64,000 nt of DNA from Haloarcula marismortui ATCC 43049 (GTDB lineage: Archaea > Halobacteriota > Halobacteria > Halobacteriales > Haloarculaceae): positions 992,001 to 1,056,000 of the forward strand of contig NC_006396.1 in NCBI RefSeq assembly GCF_000011085.1. Reading direction: 5' to 3'. A program made the position numbers and the translations under genes. Of the stretch, positions 28,031-35,843 are shown in pieces. Position 1 is the first letter of the stretch, and each line of letters begins with the position of its first letter. The notes beneath the pieces are model-generated. The model saw only the letters and a list, made by a program, of their open reading frames with translations. It made no database searches and was not told the origin of the DNA.

Positions 28031-28230
28031 ATGTCACGGTGGGCTTGTACTGGATTATTTCTTTCTATCACTTAGAATACAATCTTCAGCCGGAAACCCA
28101 CGGCAGAGACAGCGATTTGACTGCATGGGTCGTGCTACACTGTGATAGAGTATTAGCGCTCCCCAGATCTGTATTCTGCTAATATGACACTATCCGGGTC
28201 ACTCAAACCGCTCGGTGTGTAAAGGAGAAT

Positions 28231-28839
28231 ATGACCGAGTGGCGTGACGCGTCGGACCCCGCCTGCCCGGAGTGTGGCGAGCCGCTGGAGCCCACGGCAA
28301 TGGCCTGTCCACACTGTAACGCGTCGCTACTCACTGACGAACAGGCCGAAATGCTCGACGAGCGCCTGACCGAGACGCTGGAGTCGATGGATTCCGGGAC
28401 GCCAACGTGGGCGGTCGCGCTCACTGGCCTCTCCCTCGGTATCGCCATTGCGCCGCTCGTGCTGTACGCCGTCGTCATCCTCGTCGGCGACCTCTCGCTT
28501 CCCGTGGCCGTCGGCGTCCTGTTAGCGGGCTGGCTCGGCCCGGCGGCGTATCTCTCGCGGCTTCGCAATCCCAGTGAGGTGCTTGCCCGCGGGCTATACC
28601 TCGTCGTCGCCGGCGTGGCCGTGGTTGTGCTTGTGGTCGGCTACGAAGTCCTCCTGTCAGATGGGCCGTCGGTGGTCTCGGAACAGACCGCACTTGTATC
28701 GCTCGGTCTGGCGATTCCGGCAGCACTGGGGGCGCTCATCGCACGCCGTGCCGCTCGGCGGGCTGACCGGCAGGCCCGCGGGGAACCGGGGCCACTGCAT
28801 GAGCGCTTCGGTATCGACGACGACGAGCCCGACAACTGA
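28231..28839 (+). CDS. Zinc-ribbon membrane protein
   Basis: A 202-aa protein. The N-terminal zinc ribbon has CPECGEPLEPTAMACPHC at residues 11-28, followed by an acidic helix and about four hydrophobic segments (around 55-80, 85-105, 122-145, 152-175). The tail is basic then acidic and probably cytosolic. Family unknown to me, although the domain layout is common in haloarchaea. It precedes the MutS-like gene by 35 bp on the same strand. Confidence 0.75.
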   Translation: MTEWRDASDPACPECGEPLEPTAMACPHCNASLLTDEQAEMLDERLTETLESMDSGTPTWAVALTGLSLGIAIAPLVLYAVVILVGDLSLPVAVGVLLAGWLGPAAYLSRLRNPSEVLARGLYLVVAGVAVVVLVVGYEVLLSDGPSVVSEQTALVSLGLAIPAALGALIARRAARRADRQARGEPGPLHERFGIDDDEPDN

Positions 28840-28874
28840 AAACGCCTAAGCGGGCCGCCGTTCTCCACCCGTGC

Positions 28875-30632
28875 ATGCGACTGGAGGAGTACTGGGGCAT
28901 CGGCCCGAAGACGTCCGAACTGCTCACCGAGGAGCTGGGCGTCGAGCGGGCCATCGAGGCCATCGAGTCGGCGGATACACGAGCGCTAACTACGGCTGGC
29001 CTCTCCCGGGGACGAGCGACGCGCATCCTCCGGCGGGCGACCGGGGCCGAGTCGATGGACCTGCTCGCCACCAGAGACACCCGCGACGTGTACAAGGAAC
29101 TGCTCGACCTCGCCGAGGAGTACGCGGTCACGGCGGATGCGGCGGACAGCATCCGGGTGCTGACGCCGCTGCCGACCCGCGAGGCGATGGCCGAGCGGCT
29201 GGACGACGTGCTCGAAGCGCGGGACACCTGGGCTGACCTCTCCGAGTCGGACCAGCGGGCCGTTCTCGACGCGTTCGAGGAGTACGACGCCGGCGGGGGT
29301 GAACTGGCCGCGGTCGACGTGGCGCTCGCCCTCCGGGACACCGGCATTGAAAGCGGCGTGTTCGAACCGCTAGCGGCCCTCGACGGCGAGTCGCTGACGG
29401 CCGGACGGGCGGCGCTCGCCGGGCTCGCGGGCGACGGCGAGTTCGTCGGCGAAGGGGCCGATGAAGAACTCGACCGCCTGCGCGACCAGCTCGGACAGAT
29501 AGAGGACCTTGCAGCGGCATCGATGGAAGTCGTCGAAGCCGTGCAAGAAGGCGCACGGCGACCCGACGAGTTCCAAGACGCGCTCGTCCGTCATGTCACG
29601 AGCGAGACGGGCATCGACGCCGCCCGCGTCCGGGATGCGATGCCCCGTGAGGCGACCGACGCGCGGGACTTCGTCGACGTGGCGCTCCGAGACCTCCGGA
29701 ACACGCTACGAAGCGACGTACAGAAGCGAGAGGAAGCCGTTGCCGACCGGCTGGAAGACGACCTCGCGGACGCCCGTGAAGACATCGACGCCGCAGTCAA
29801 GGCGGTGGACGACATCGCCTTTTCTGTCTCGCTCGCCCGCTTTGCCATCGCGTTCGACCTGACAAGGCCCAGCTTTGTCGAGGACCGCAAAACTATCGCG
29901 GTGAAGCGAGCACGGAACCTCACCATCGCGGACGTAGAGAGTGTCCAGCCGGTCACCTACGCTATCGGCGACCACACGCTAGAGTTGGACCGGGCGAACC
30001 AGCCGCCCAGCGGCGACCGGGTGGCTGTCCTGACCGGCGCGAACTCCGGCGGGAAGACGACCCTGCTGGAGACGCTGTGTCAAGTGCAACTGCTGGCCCA
30101 GATGGGGCTTCCGGTTCCCGCTGAGGCCGCCGAGGTCGGCATCGTCGACACGGTCGTGTTCCACCGTCGGCACGCGTCGTTCAACGCCGGCGTCCTCGAA
30201 TCGACGCTGCGCTCGGTTGTGCCGCCGCTGACCGAGAGCGACCGGACACTGATGCTCGTCGACGAGTTCGAGGCCATCACCGAACCCGGCTCCGCCGCCG
30301 ACCTTCTCCACGGACTCGTGACGCTGACTGTCGACCGCGACGCCTTGGGCGTGTTCGTCACCCACCTCGCGGACGACCTCGAACCGCTGCCCATCGAGGC
30401 CCGTGTCGACGGCATCTTCGCCGAAGGGCTGAATCAGGACCTCGACCTGCAGGTCGATTATCAACCTCGCTTTGGGACCGTCGGGAAATCCACGCCGGAG
30501 TTCATCGTCTCCCGACTGGTCGCGAACGCGAGCGACCCGGTCGAGCGCAGCGGGTTCGAGACGCTTGCCACAGCCGTCGGTGAGGAAGCGGTCCAGCGGA
30601 CGCTTTCGGACGCGCTCTGGACCGACGAGTAG
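28875..30632 (+). CDS. MutS-like ATPase with N-terminal helix-hairpin-helix
   Basis: A 585-aa MutS-related protein of the archaeal MutS5-like group. It begins with a helix-hairpin-helix-like GIGPKTSELL segment, continues with a long helical lever/clamp region (about 60-350), and ends with the ATPase: Walker A TGANSGGKTTLLE near residue 380 and Walker B LMLVDEFEAITEPGSA near 455. The mismatch-recognition domain of MutS1 is absent, so a role in recombination or structure-specific repair is more likely than classical mismatch repair. Confidence 0.87.
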   Translation: MRLEEYWGIGPKTSELLTEELGVERAIEAIESADTRALTTAGLSRGRATRILRRATGAESMDLLATRDTRDVYKELLDLAEEYAVTADAADSIRVLTPLPTREAMAERLDDVLEARDTWADLSESDQRAVLDAFEEYDAGGGELAAVDVALALRDTGIESGVFEPLAALDGESLTAGRAALAGLAGDGEFVGEGADEELDRLRDQLGQIEDLAAASMEVVEAVQEGARRPDEFQDALVRHVTSETGIDAARVRDAMPREATDARDFVDVALRDLRNTLRSDVQKREEAVADRLEDDLADAREDIDAAVKAVDDIAFSVSLARFAIAFDLTRPSFVEDRKTIAVKRARNLTIADVESVQPVTYAIGDHTLELDRANQPPSGDRVAVLTGANSGGKTTLLETLCQVQLLAQMGLPVPAEAAEVGIVDTVVFHRRHASFNAGVLESTLRSVVPPLTESDRTLMLVDEFEAITEPGSAADLLHGLVTLTVDRDALGVFVTHLADDLEPLPIEARVDGIFAEGLNQDLDLQVDYQPRFGTVGKSTPEFIVSRLVANASDPVERSGFETLATAVGEEAVQRTLSDALWTDE

Positions 30633-30637
30633 CGCGG

Positions 30638-31102
30638 TTACGACAGCGAACTGGCGACAGCCCCCTCCTCCGCTTCGACTGCCTTGGCGACGTTGTCAAG
30701 CAACTGCCGAACTTCTCGACGGTTGTACCAGCGGATGAGCGGCGCGAGGAGGAACTCCGGGAGCGGCCCCGGAACATCGTAGTCGGCCGTATACGTGAGT
30801 CGCGTGCCACCGCGCTCCGGTTCGAACCGCCAGTCGATCCGCCCCGTCAGGTCGCCGTCCATGTCGTAGACGATTCGTTCGGGCGGCTCGTACGTCGATG
30901 CTCGGACCTCGCCGTTAAAAGTGAGTCCGAACATCCTGTACTCGTAGGCGGCGCGGTTCCCGCTGTTCGGCAGGCGTTCGATGCGCTCGGCGCGGGACAA
31001 ACTTGGCGTGACGGCCGCCTGATTCGACGGTTCGTCCATGAACGTAAAGACCGTCTCGACTGGCGCATCGAGCCAGCGGTCGTCGGAGGTGTGGACCGTC
31101 AT
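30638..31102 (-). CDS. SRPBCC/polyketide-cyclase-like protein
   Basis: A 154-aa protein with the START/Bet v1-like fold: MTVHTSDDRWLDAPVETVFTFMDEPSN at the start, IVYDMDGDLTGRIDWRFEPERGGTRLTYTADYDV in the middle, and a C-terminal helix LLDNVAKAVEAEEGA. Such proteins bind hydrophobic ligands in a cavity. Ligand and pathway are unknown. Convergent with the MutS-like gene, five bases between the stops. Confidence 0.82.
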   Translation of the reverse strand: MTVHTSDDRWLDAPVETVFTFMDEPSNQAAVTPSLSRAERIERLPNSGNRAAYEYRMFGLTFNGEVRASTYEPPERIVYDMDGDLTGRIDWRFEPERGGTRLTYTADYDVPGPLPEFLLAPLIRWYNRREVRQLLDNVAKAVEAEEGAVASSLS

Positions 31103-31186
31103 ATGTGGTAGTTCGCGCTCCAGTATCTTACAGGCTCGGCCACACAGGCCAGCAGACTAGTCCGGATACGGACGACTGCGACCGGT

Positions 31187-31208
31187 CCCGGCGGCTACAG
31201 CCGCCGGG
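31187..31208. terminator. 9-bp GC hairpin downstream of tRNA-like element
   Basis: CCCGGCGGC (31187-31195) pairs perfectly with GCCGCCGGG (31200-31208) around a TACA loop. It lies 3' of the tRNA-like element in the minus direction. No T-run follows, so termination is uncertain; it could equally be part of a longer structured transcript. Confidence 0.35.
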
Positions 31209-31293
31209 TGCGGCGTGACTGTGCTCTGCTCTTCGAGTCGCGTCGCCGCCTGTCGATGACAGTGGCGAGGTAGAGGTTGTGCATACGTGTGGA

Positions 31294-31357
31294 CTTCCCG
31301 GCAGGACTCGAACCTGCGCCGGGCGAGAGCCCGGGTCCGGTTGGGATATTCGGGAAG
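31294..31357 (-). ncRNA. tRNA-like element lacking a normal anticodon loop
   Basis: Read on the minus strand, a 7-bp acceptor-like stem (CTTCCCG at 31357-31351 with CGGGAAG at 31300-31294) encloses a perfect 5-bp T arm with a TTCGAGT loop (31317-31301). A short D-like arm TCC/GGA with loop CAACC precedes a 5-6 bp stem with a loop of only 4-6 nt where the anticodon arm should be. Total length is 64 nt and TCCA follows the acceptor. It may be a degenerate tRNA, an integration scar, or a non-decoding tRNA-like RNA. Confidence 0.45.
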
Positions 31358-31381
31358 ACGGGAGAGAGTGGAGGGCTGCGC

Positions 31382-31693
31382 TTACGCGTCACCGGTCACG
31401 TCGACGCAGTTGACTGCCATCACGCCGAACCCCGCTTGCAGGAGTTCGGTGCGGCCGTCGGCAGTGTTCCGTTCGTCGTCGACCCGCAGTGTCAGCGACA
31501 CATCGGCGTCGACCCGGATGTCGGTCCAAGTGGGACGCACGCTTGTCACACGGTCAACGGCCACGTCTTCGACGCCGTCGACGGCCGCAAGGACGCCGGC
31601 GACACCGGCTTCGAGGGTCTCGGACCCGCCACGCGGAACGCGCAGTGATACGTCGGCCGATACCTCGGTCGGGGGAGTCGCCTGCAGCGACAT
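31382..31693 (-). CDS. Uncharacterised 103-aa haloarchaeal protein
   Basis: Counted from MSLQATPPTEVSADVSLRVP; the 13 residues upstream in frame look non-coding. The protein is acidic, with alternating strands (VEDVAVDRVTSVRP, TWTDIRVDADVSLTLRVDD) and a final ELLQAGFGVMAVNCVDV, suggesting a small alpha/beta ferredoxin-like fold. No motif identifies a function. It is flanked by the GC-rich non-coding block upstream and the tRNA-like element downstream. Confidence 0.6.
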   Translation of the reverse strand: MSLQATPPTEVSADVSLRVPRGGSETLEAGVAGVLAAVDGVEDVAVDRVTSVRPTWTDIRVDADVSLTLRVDDERNTADGRTELLQAGFGVMAVNCVDVTGDA

Positions 31694-32048
31694 AACGCCG
31701 ACGGCCGGAGTCGAACCGGGCCGAAAGGGCACTCACCAATCGAGTCGCGTCGGTCGGGGACTGCGCGGGTGGCGGGCGCGTACGTCCGGCGCGGAGCGGC
31801 CGGTAGGGGATTCCCACACCAGGACGATGGGGAACCCGAGGGCTGGACAGCGAGAGGGCGACACGATACAGTGCAGGCTCAGGGCCGAGTGGCGACACGC
31901 CGACAGACCACACTGGGTGGTGCAGGCCTCTCAGACGGAGCGGCCAAGCAGGGGGTAGAGCCCCGCCGCTCGACAGTGAGCCAGATCGAATCCCCACCGC
32001 AGTGCGGCGTCCGTGAGTGGGACGCCGGTCCCACGGCGGCGAACCAGT
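31694..32048. other. GC-rich non-coding block with strong hairpins
   Basis: About 355 bp in which no frame looks like a haloarchaeal protein (products rich in Arg, Pro, Cys and His). Strong hairpins are present: GTGGGAC/GTCCCAC with loop GCCG at 32016-32033, GAGCGGC/GCCGCTC around an inner GGGG/CCCC (about 31938-31971), and TTCCC/GGGAA (about 31811-31833). On the plus strand the loops are purine rich. It may be a structured RNA; I could not match RNase P or SRP RNA. Confidence 0.4.
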
Positions 32049-32219
32049 CTATGGTGCCACGGGCGGAATCTTCACCGAGCGGGTGTCCGCGGCGACCCGT
32101 TCCCCGATAAGGGATGCATACTCGACCGTAGCGTCGAGGCTACGTTCGATGGCCGACCGCCCGCTGTACAGCCAGCGAGCGAACGACGTTGGCGCGGGAA
32201 CGGGAATTGCGTAGGTCAT
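32049..32219 (-). CDS. 56-aa small protein with leaderless promoter
   Basis: Short frame from the ATG at 32219: MTYAIPVPAPTSFARWLYSG, then an amphipathic helix RSAIERSLDATVEYASLIGERVAADTRS and a C-terminal VKIPPVAP. Coding support is the natural-looking composition and a TATA box (CATATATAC on the minus strand, 32245-32253) about 30 nt upstream of the ATG, which fits leaderless transcription. Family unknown to me. It precedes the GC-rich structured block, which may be its 3' UTR. Confidence 0.55.
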   Translation of the reverse strand: MTYAIPVPAPTSFARWLYSGRSAIERSLDATVEYASLIGERVAADTRSVKIPPVAP

Positions 32220-32244
32220 GGGTCACCACGTCGGTGAAAGCGAC

Positions 32245-32253
32245 GTATATATG
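32245..32253 (-). promoter_or_regulatory. TATA box of the 56-aa gene
   Basis: CATATATAC on the minus strand, centred 30 nt before the ATG at 32219. A second AT-rich TATA-like stretch, GATTTAATATATC, lies further upstream near 32266-32278, so two initiation sites are possible. Confidence 0.5.
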
Positions 32254-32347
32254 ACCAGAACTGGTGATATATTAAATCTGTTTCAGACATGATACCAAAT
32301 AACAACCATTCGGCGGTCGCTGGCAAGACAGCAATCGACAGCCGGTG

Positions 32348-34729
32348 TCAGTCGGCCGCTGCTGGTTGCTGTGGCGGAGCCGGTCCATCGACACTCGCAT
32401 CGCCGTGTGAGGCCGTGCCCGCCAGCGTCCGCGTGGAGTTCCCCACGACGAGCAGACTGCTGGCCGTCATCGCCAGGGCCGCAAACAGCGGATTCAGGAC
32501 GCCAAGCAGCGCGAGCGGGAGCGCCACGGCGTTGTAACAGAACGCCCAGGCGAGGTTCTGGCGGACCCGCGTCCGGGTTGCGGCTGTCACCGAGAACACG
32601 TCAGGGACGGCGCGAAGGTCGTCCGTCGTGACGACCGCGTCTGCCGCATCAGCGGCCAGTGACGTGCCAGACGCCATGGCGATGCCAACGTCGGCAGCAG
32701 CCAGCGCCGGGGCGTCGTTACTCCCGTCGCCGACCATCGCGACAGTCCCGCGGGACTGCAGTCGCTCGACGACTTCGGCTTTCGCCTCGGGCGGCACCCC
32801 AGCGAACACCTCGTCGACGCCGTCGTGGCGCTCGAACGGGACGGCGGCCTCCGGGCGGTCGCCCGTGATGACGACGACATCGCGGTCACGGGCCAGCGTC
32901 GAGACGACCGACTCCCAGTGCGGGCGGAGCCTGTCCCCCGCAACGAGTACATCCCGTGCCTCGCCGTCCCAGCCGACGAGCGCCGGGACACGCCCGTTCT
33001 CGGTCGCACGCTCACACCGGGTCCGGAGGTCGGCGGGCACGTCGAACCCGAGGTCGTCGAACAGCGCTTGCGTCCCGACGACGACCTGTTCCCCATCGAC
33101 TGTCGCACTGACGCCCTGGCCCGGGTGTTGCTCGAACTCGGAGACAGTCGCGTCGGGGACCGACACGGCGGCCGTCACCGCTTCGGCGACGGGATGGTCC
33201 GCGAACTGCTCGACCGCGGCGGCTCGGGCCATCGCCCGGTCGTCGGCCCGCTCCAGCAGTTCCATCTCGCCGGTCGTCAGCGTGCCCGTCTTGTCGAACG
33301 CGACCACGTCCGCGTCGGTCGCCGTCTCGAACACTGCGTCGCCGGTGACGACGGTGCCGCCGTCCAGCGCCCGGCGGATGCCGGCCGCGGTCGCAAGCGG
33401 CGTCGCCAGCCCCAGCGCACAGGGACAGGAGACCACGAGCACCGCCAGCCCGGTCAGCATCGCGTCGGTCAGCGTTGCGCCAGTGACGAGATGCCCACCG
33501 GTGGCGAGCACAGCGAGAACGACCACCAGCGGGACGAAGACGGCGGCGATGCGGTCGACCAGCCGCTGAACGCCGCCGCGCGTGCTCTGGACTTCCCACA
33601 GGAGGTTCGTCAGCCGGTCGACGGTGCTCTCGGCGTCTGGCCCGACCCGCACGACGACGCCGCCCTGCGTGACCAGCGACCCCCCGATGACCTCGTCGCC
33701 GTCCGTCTTCCGGACAGCCAGCGACTCGCCGGTGACGAGTGACTCGTCGACAGCAGCAGTCCCCTCAAGTACAGACCCGTCAACGGGAATTCGCTCGCCG
33801 GAGCGGACGACGACTTCGTCACCGGCCGACAGCGACCCCACGTCGACCTCCTCGTGGCCCCCATCGGTGCGCCGTCGAGCGCTATCGGCCCGCTGTGTGG
33901 TGAACTCCGTGAGCCGGTCCAGCGCGCGTCGCCGGACCCGGTCCTGATAGTAGTCGCCGACCGAGACGGCCATCACGATGACCGTCGCCACGTCGAAGTA
34001 CACCTCTGTATGTCCCAAAATGACGGCGACGACGCTGTACAGGAAAGCGGTCACGGCAGCCATCGCCACCAGCAGGTCCATGTTCGGCCGGCCGGCCCGG
34101 AGGCTGACGTAGGCCCCGCGAAGCAACGGCCACCCGGTGTACCCGACCACAACACCGGTCATCACGGCCATGTTCCACAGCAGGTAGTCCCCCGCCTGCC
34201 CTGAGGGGTCGAACAGCAACAGGGACGAATCGACGCCGAGATAGGCCGGGTAGAGAAAGAGGATGTACCACAGCATCGTCATCATCCCGAAGAAGCCGCC
34301 GACGATGAGACGCCCCTCTAGTTCGTACTCGTCGTCAGTCTCAGTGGCCTGCAGACTGGCGTCGTAGCCGGTGCCGGCCACCACGTCTGTGAGGGCTGAC
34401 TCCGAGAGTGCGTCGGCGTCGTAGGTGAGTTTCATCGTTCCCGTCGGATAGCTGGCGGCCGCGGCAGCGATGGCATCGTGGTCTGTGGCCCGCGCTTCGA
34501 GGAACGTCTCGCAGGTTGCACAGTGCATCCCGTCGACGGAAACGAAAGCGGTCTCGCCGTCAGCGTCGTCCGGGTCGGGGCCAGTGTCGGCGGCGTCGCG
34601 GGTCTCCGTCGCCGGGTCGTCGAGCGTCCGTGCGACTTCCAGACAGCCGCGACAGCAGAACGTCCCCTCGACCGCGTCATCGGTGACTGGCGCATCGACC
34701 GGCAGGTCACAGAGCGTGCAGTGAGTCAT
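32348..34729 (-). CDS. FixI/CopA-type copper P-type ATPase
   Basis: A 793-aa P1B ATPase from MTHCTLCDLPVDAPV; the longer frame to 35053 overlaps the upstream gene. The N-terminus has a cysteine cluster (CTLC...FCCRGC) of the kind seen in FixI/CcoI, then an HMA domain with GMHCATCE near residue 70. The membrane CPC motif is VVSCPCALGLATPLAT, the phosphorylation site DKTGTLTTGEM, the hinge GDGSNDAPAL. It should export Cu(I), probably to feed the ba3 oxidase encoded next door. Start overlaps the upstream stop by four bases. Confidence 0.92.
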   Translation of the reverse strand: MTHCTLCDLPVDAPVTDDAVEGTFCCRGCLEVARTLDDPATETRDAADTGPDPDDADGETAFVSVDGMHCATCETFLEARATDHDAIAAAAASYPTGTMKLTYDADALSESALTDVVAGTGYDASLQATETDDEYELEGRLIVGGFFGMMTMLWYILFLYPAYLGVDSSLLLFDPSGQAGDYLLWNMAVMTGVVVGYTGWPLLRGAYVSLRAGRPNMDLLVAMAAVTAFLYSVVAVILGHTEVYFDVATVIVMAVSVGDYYQDRVRRRALDRLTEFTTQRADSARRRTDGGHEEVDVGSLSAGDEVVVRSGERIPVDGSVLEGTAAVDESLVTGESLAVRKTDGDEVIGGSLVTQGGVVVRVGPDAESTVDRLTNLLWEVQSTRGGVQRLVDRIAAVFVPLVVVLAVLATGGHLVTGATLTDAMLTGLAVLVVSCPCALGLATPLATAAGIRRALDGGTVVTGDAVFETATDADVVAFDKTGTLTTGEMELLERADDRAMARAAAVEQFADHPVAEAVTAAVSVPDATVSEFEQHPGQGVSATVDGEQVVVGTQALFDDLGFDVPADLRTRCERATENGRVPALVGWDGEARDVLVAGDRLRPHWESVVSTLARDRDVVVITGDRPEAAVPFERHDGVDEVFAGVPPEAKAEVVERLQSRGTVAMVGDGSNDAPALAAADVGIAMASGTSLAADAADAVVTTDDLRAVPDVFSVTAATRTRVRQNLAWAFCYNAVALPLALLGVLNPLFAALAMTASSLLVVGNSTRTLAGTASHGDASVDGPAPPQQPAAAD

Positions 34730-35499
34730 GTCCAGGGCATCGGCAGGGGTGGTTTCGGGATAGCAATACCAAACGCCGCCAGTCCGTTCGACAGCGGGAC
34801 GAGCGCGAGCGCGATGAAAACGATACCAAGTGCCCGGTGCAATGTCGCGCGGTGGCCCGGCGACAGCGTGCCAAAGGCGGTCCCGTAGGCGAACACCAGC
34901 GGAAACGTCCCGAGGCCAAGCGCGGCCAGCGAGAGCCCGCCGGTGAACGCAGAGCCGGTCGCAAACGCGTAGAGGAACGCCGGGTAGAGCAGCGGACAGG
35001 GGAGCAAGCCGTGCATCGCGCCCAGTGCGACCATCCCCGGGCCGTCGACCCACCGGTCGACTCTGGCGACGAGCGACGCGGAGAGTCGCTGGAACAGGTC
35101 CCCGACCAGCGGTAGCGACCGGGCCACGTCGACGGCGCGGCCACGGGAGAGATACCCCAGCCCCACGGTGATGATAGCGAGCCCGACGAACACCCCGACG
35201 GCCCCCCGGACAGCGGTCCCGAGGCGCGCAAGGCCGGCGACGTCGTACAGCACACTGCCGGCAGCGCCAAGCACTGTCCCGACGAGCGCGTAGCTCAGCG
35301 TCCGTCCGGCGTTGAACAGCGCGTGCTGACGTATCTCGTGGCTTGATACTGGCCCGCCGTCGTCAAGTCTATCGGCGTAGGTGGTGACTAACGGTCCGCA
35401 CATCCCGAGACAATGGACGCTCCCGACGAGCCCAAGCCCGACAAACGCCGCGAGGCCAGCCGTCTCACCGGAACTCAGCCCCGCCGTCCCGAACTGCAT
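34726..35499 (-). CDS. UreH/DsbD-type membrane protein (copper oxidase maturation)
   Basis: A 257-aa protein with about six membrane segments and the paired motif GSVHCLGMCGPLV near residue 29 and GAMHGLLPCPLLYPAFLYA near residue 160. This is the sulfite exporter TauE/UreH-like family that sits next to the copper ATPase in bacterial cbb3 oxidase gene sets. It may help move copper or thiols across the membrane. Coupled by ATGA overlap to the ATPase and one base after the 58-aa peptide gene. Confidence 0.85.
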   Translation of the reverse strand: MQFGTAGLSSGETAGLAAFVGLGLVGSVHCLGMCGPLVTTYADRLDDGGPVSSHEIRQHALFNAGRTLSYALVGTVLGAAGSVLYDVAGLARLGTAVRGAVGVFVGLAIITVGLGYLSRGRAVDVARSLPLVGDLFQRLSASLVARVDRWVDGPGMVALGAMHGLLPCPLLYPAFLYAFATGSAFTGGLSLAALGLGTFPLVFAYGTAFGTLSPGHRATLHRALGIVFIALALVPLSNGLAAFGIAIPKPPLPMPWT

Positions 35500-35500
35500 A

Positions 35501-35677
35501 TCAGGCGAGACTCGACTCTGTCGGTTTTGTCATCAGGAACAGACTACCGGCAATGATGACGACACTGATCAGCGAAAGCGCGACGATGGTGCGGCCGGTT
35601 CCCTGCATATAGTACGCGACCGGCGCGAGTCCGAGCAGCGCCAGCAACGTTACGAGCCGAGGGCTTGACGCAGACAT
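35501..35677 (-). CDS. 58-aa two-span membrane peptide
   Basis: A short frame from ATG 35677, MSASSPRLVTLLALLGLAPV, to TGA at 35501. Two hydrophobic stretches (residues 7-24 and 30-49) are separated by a short polar YYMQGTGRT turn. It is the first gene of the copper operon: one base separates its stop from the UreH-like start. Its TATA box lies at 35699-35708, 25-30 nt before the ATG. A small accessory subunit of the oxidase or the copper transporter is likely by position. Confidence 0.68.
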   Translation of the reverse strand: MSASSPRLVTLLALLGLAPVAYYMQGTGRTIVALSLISVVIIAGSLFLMTKPTESSLA

Positions 35678-35698
35678 ATCTGGCCGTACGTTAGAGGG

Positions 35699-35708
35699 AA
35701 TATAAAAA
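35699..35708 (-). promoter_or_regulatory. TATA box of the copper-maturation operon
   Basis: The minus strand reads CTTTTTATATTCC, centred about 27 nt upstream of the ATG of the 58-aa gene, as expected for a leaderless haloarchaeal message. The 166-bp gap to 35843 must also contain the promoter of the divergent halocyanin-oxidase operon. Confidence 0.55.
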
Positions 35709-35843
35709 GAAATGGGTCGTTCCTGACGACTGAAAACACCATCTGGGTTTTTTTAGGTAATCTGCTATTCTCCCAGATATGGTACGGCACGAAGCTAGAA
35801 GCAGCCAGCTGCCAGATTCGCACGACGCGGTGGGGGTGCGACA

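Noticed and set aside
31740-32110. RNase P RNA gene on the plus strand
   Set aside because: AGATCGAAT near 31983 and the paired segments resemble parts of RNase P RNA, but the universal GGAAAGUCC-type block and the 3' ACAGAA...CGGCUUA block are missing.
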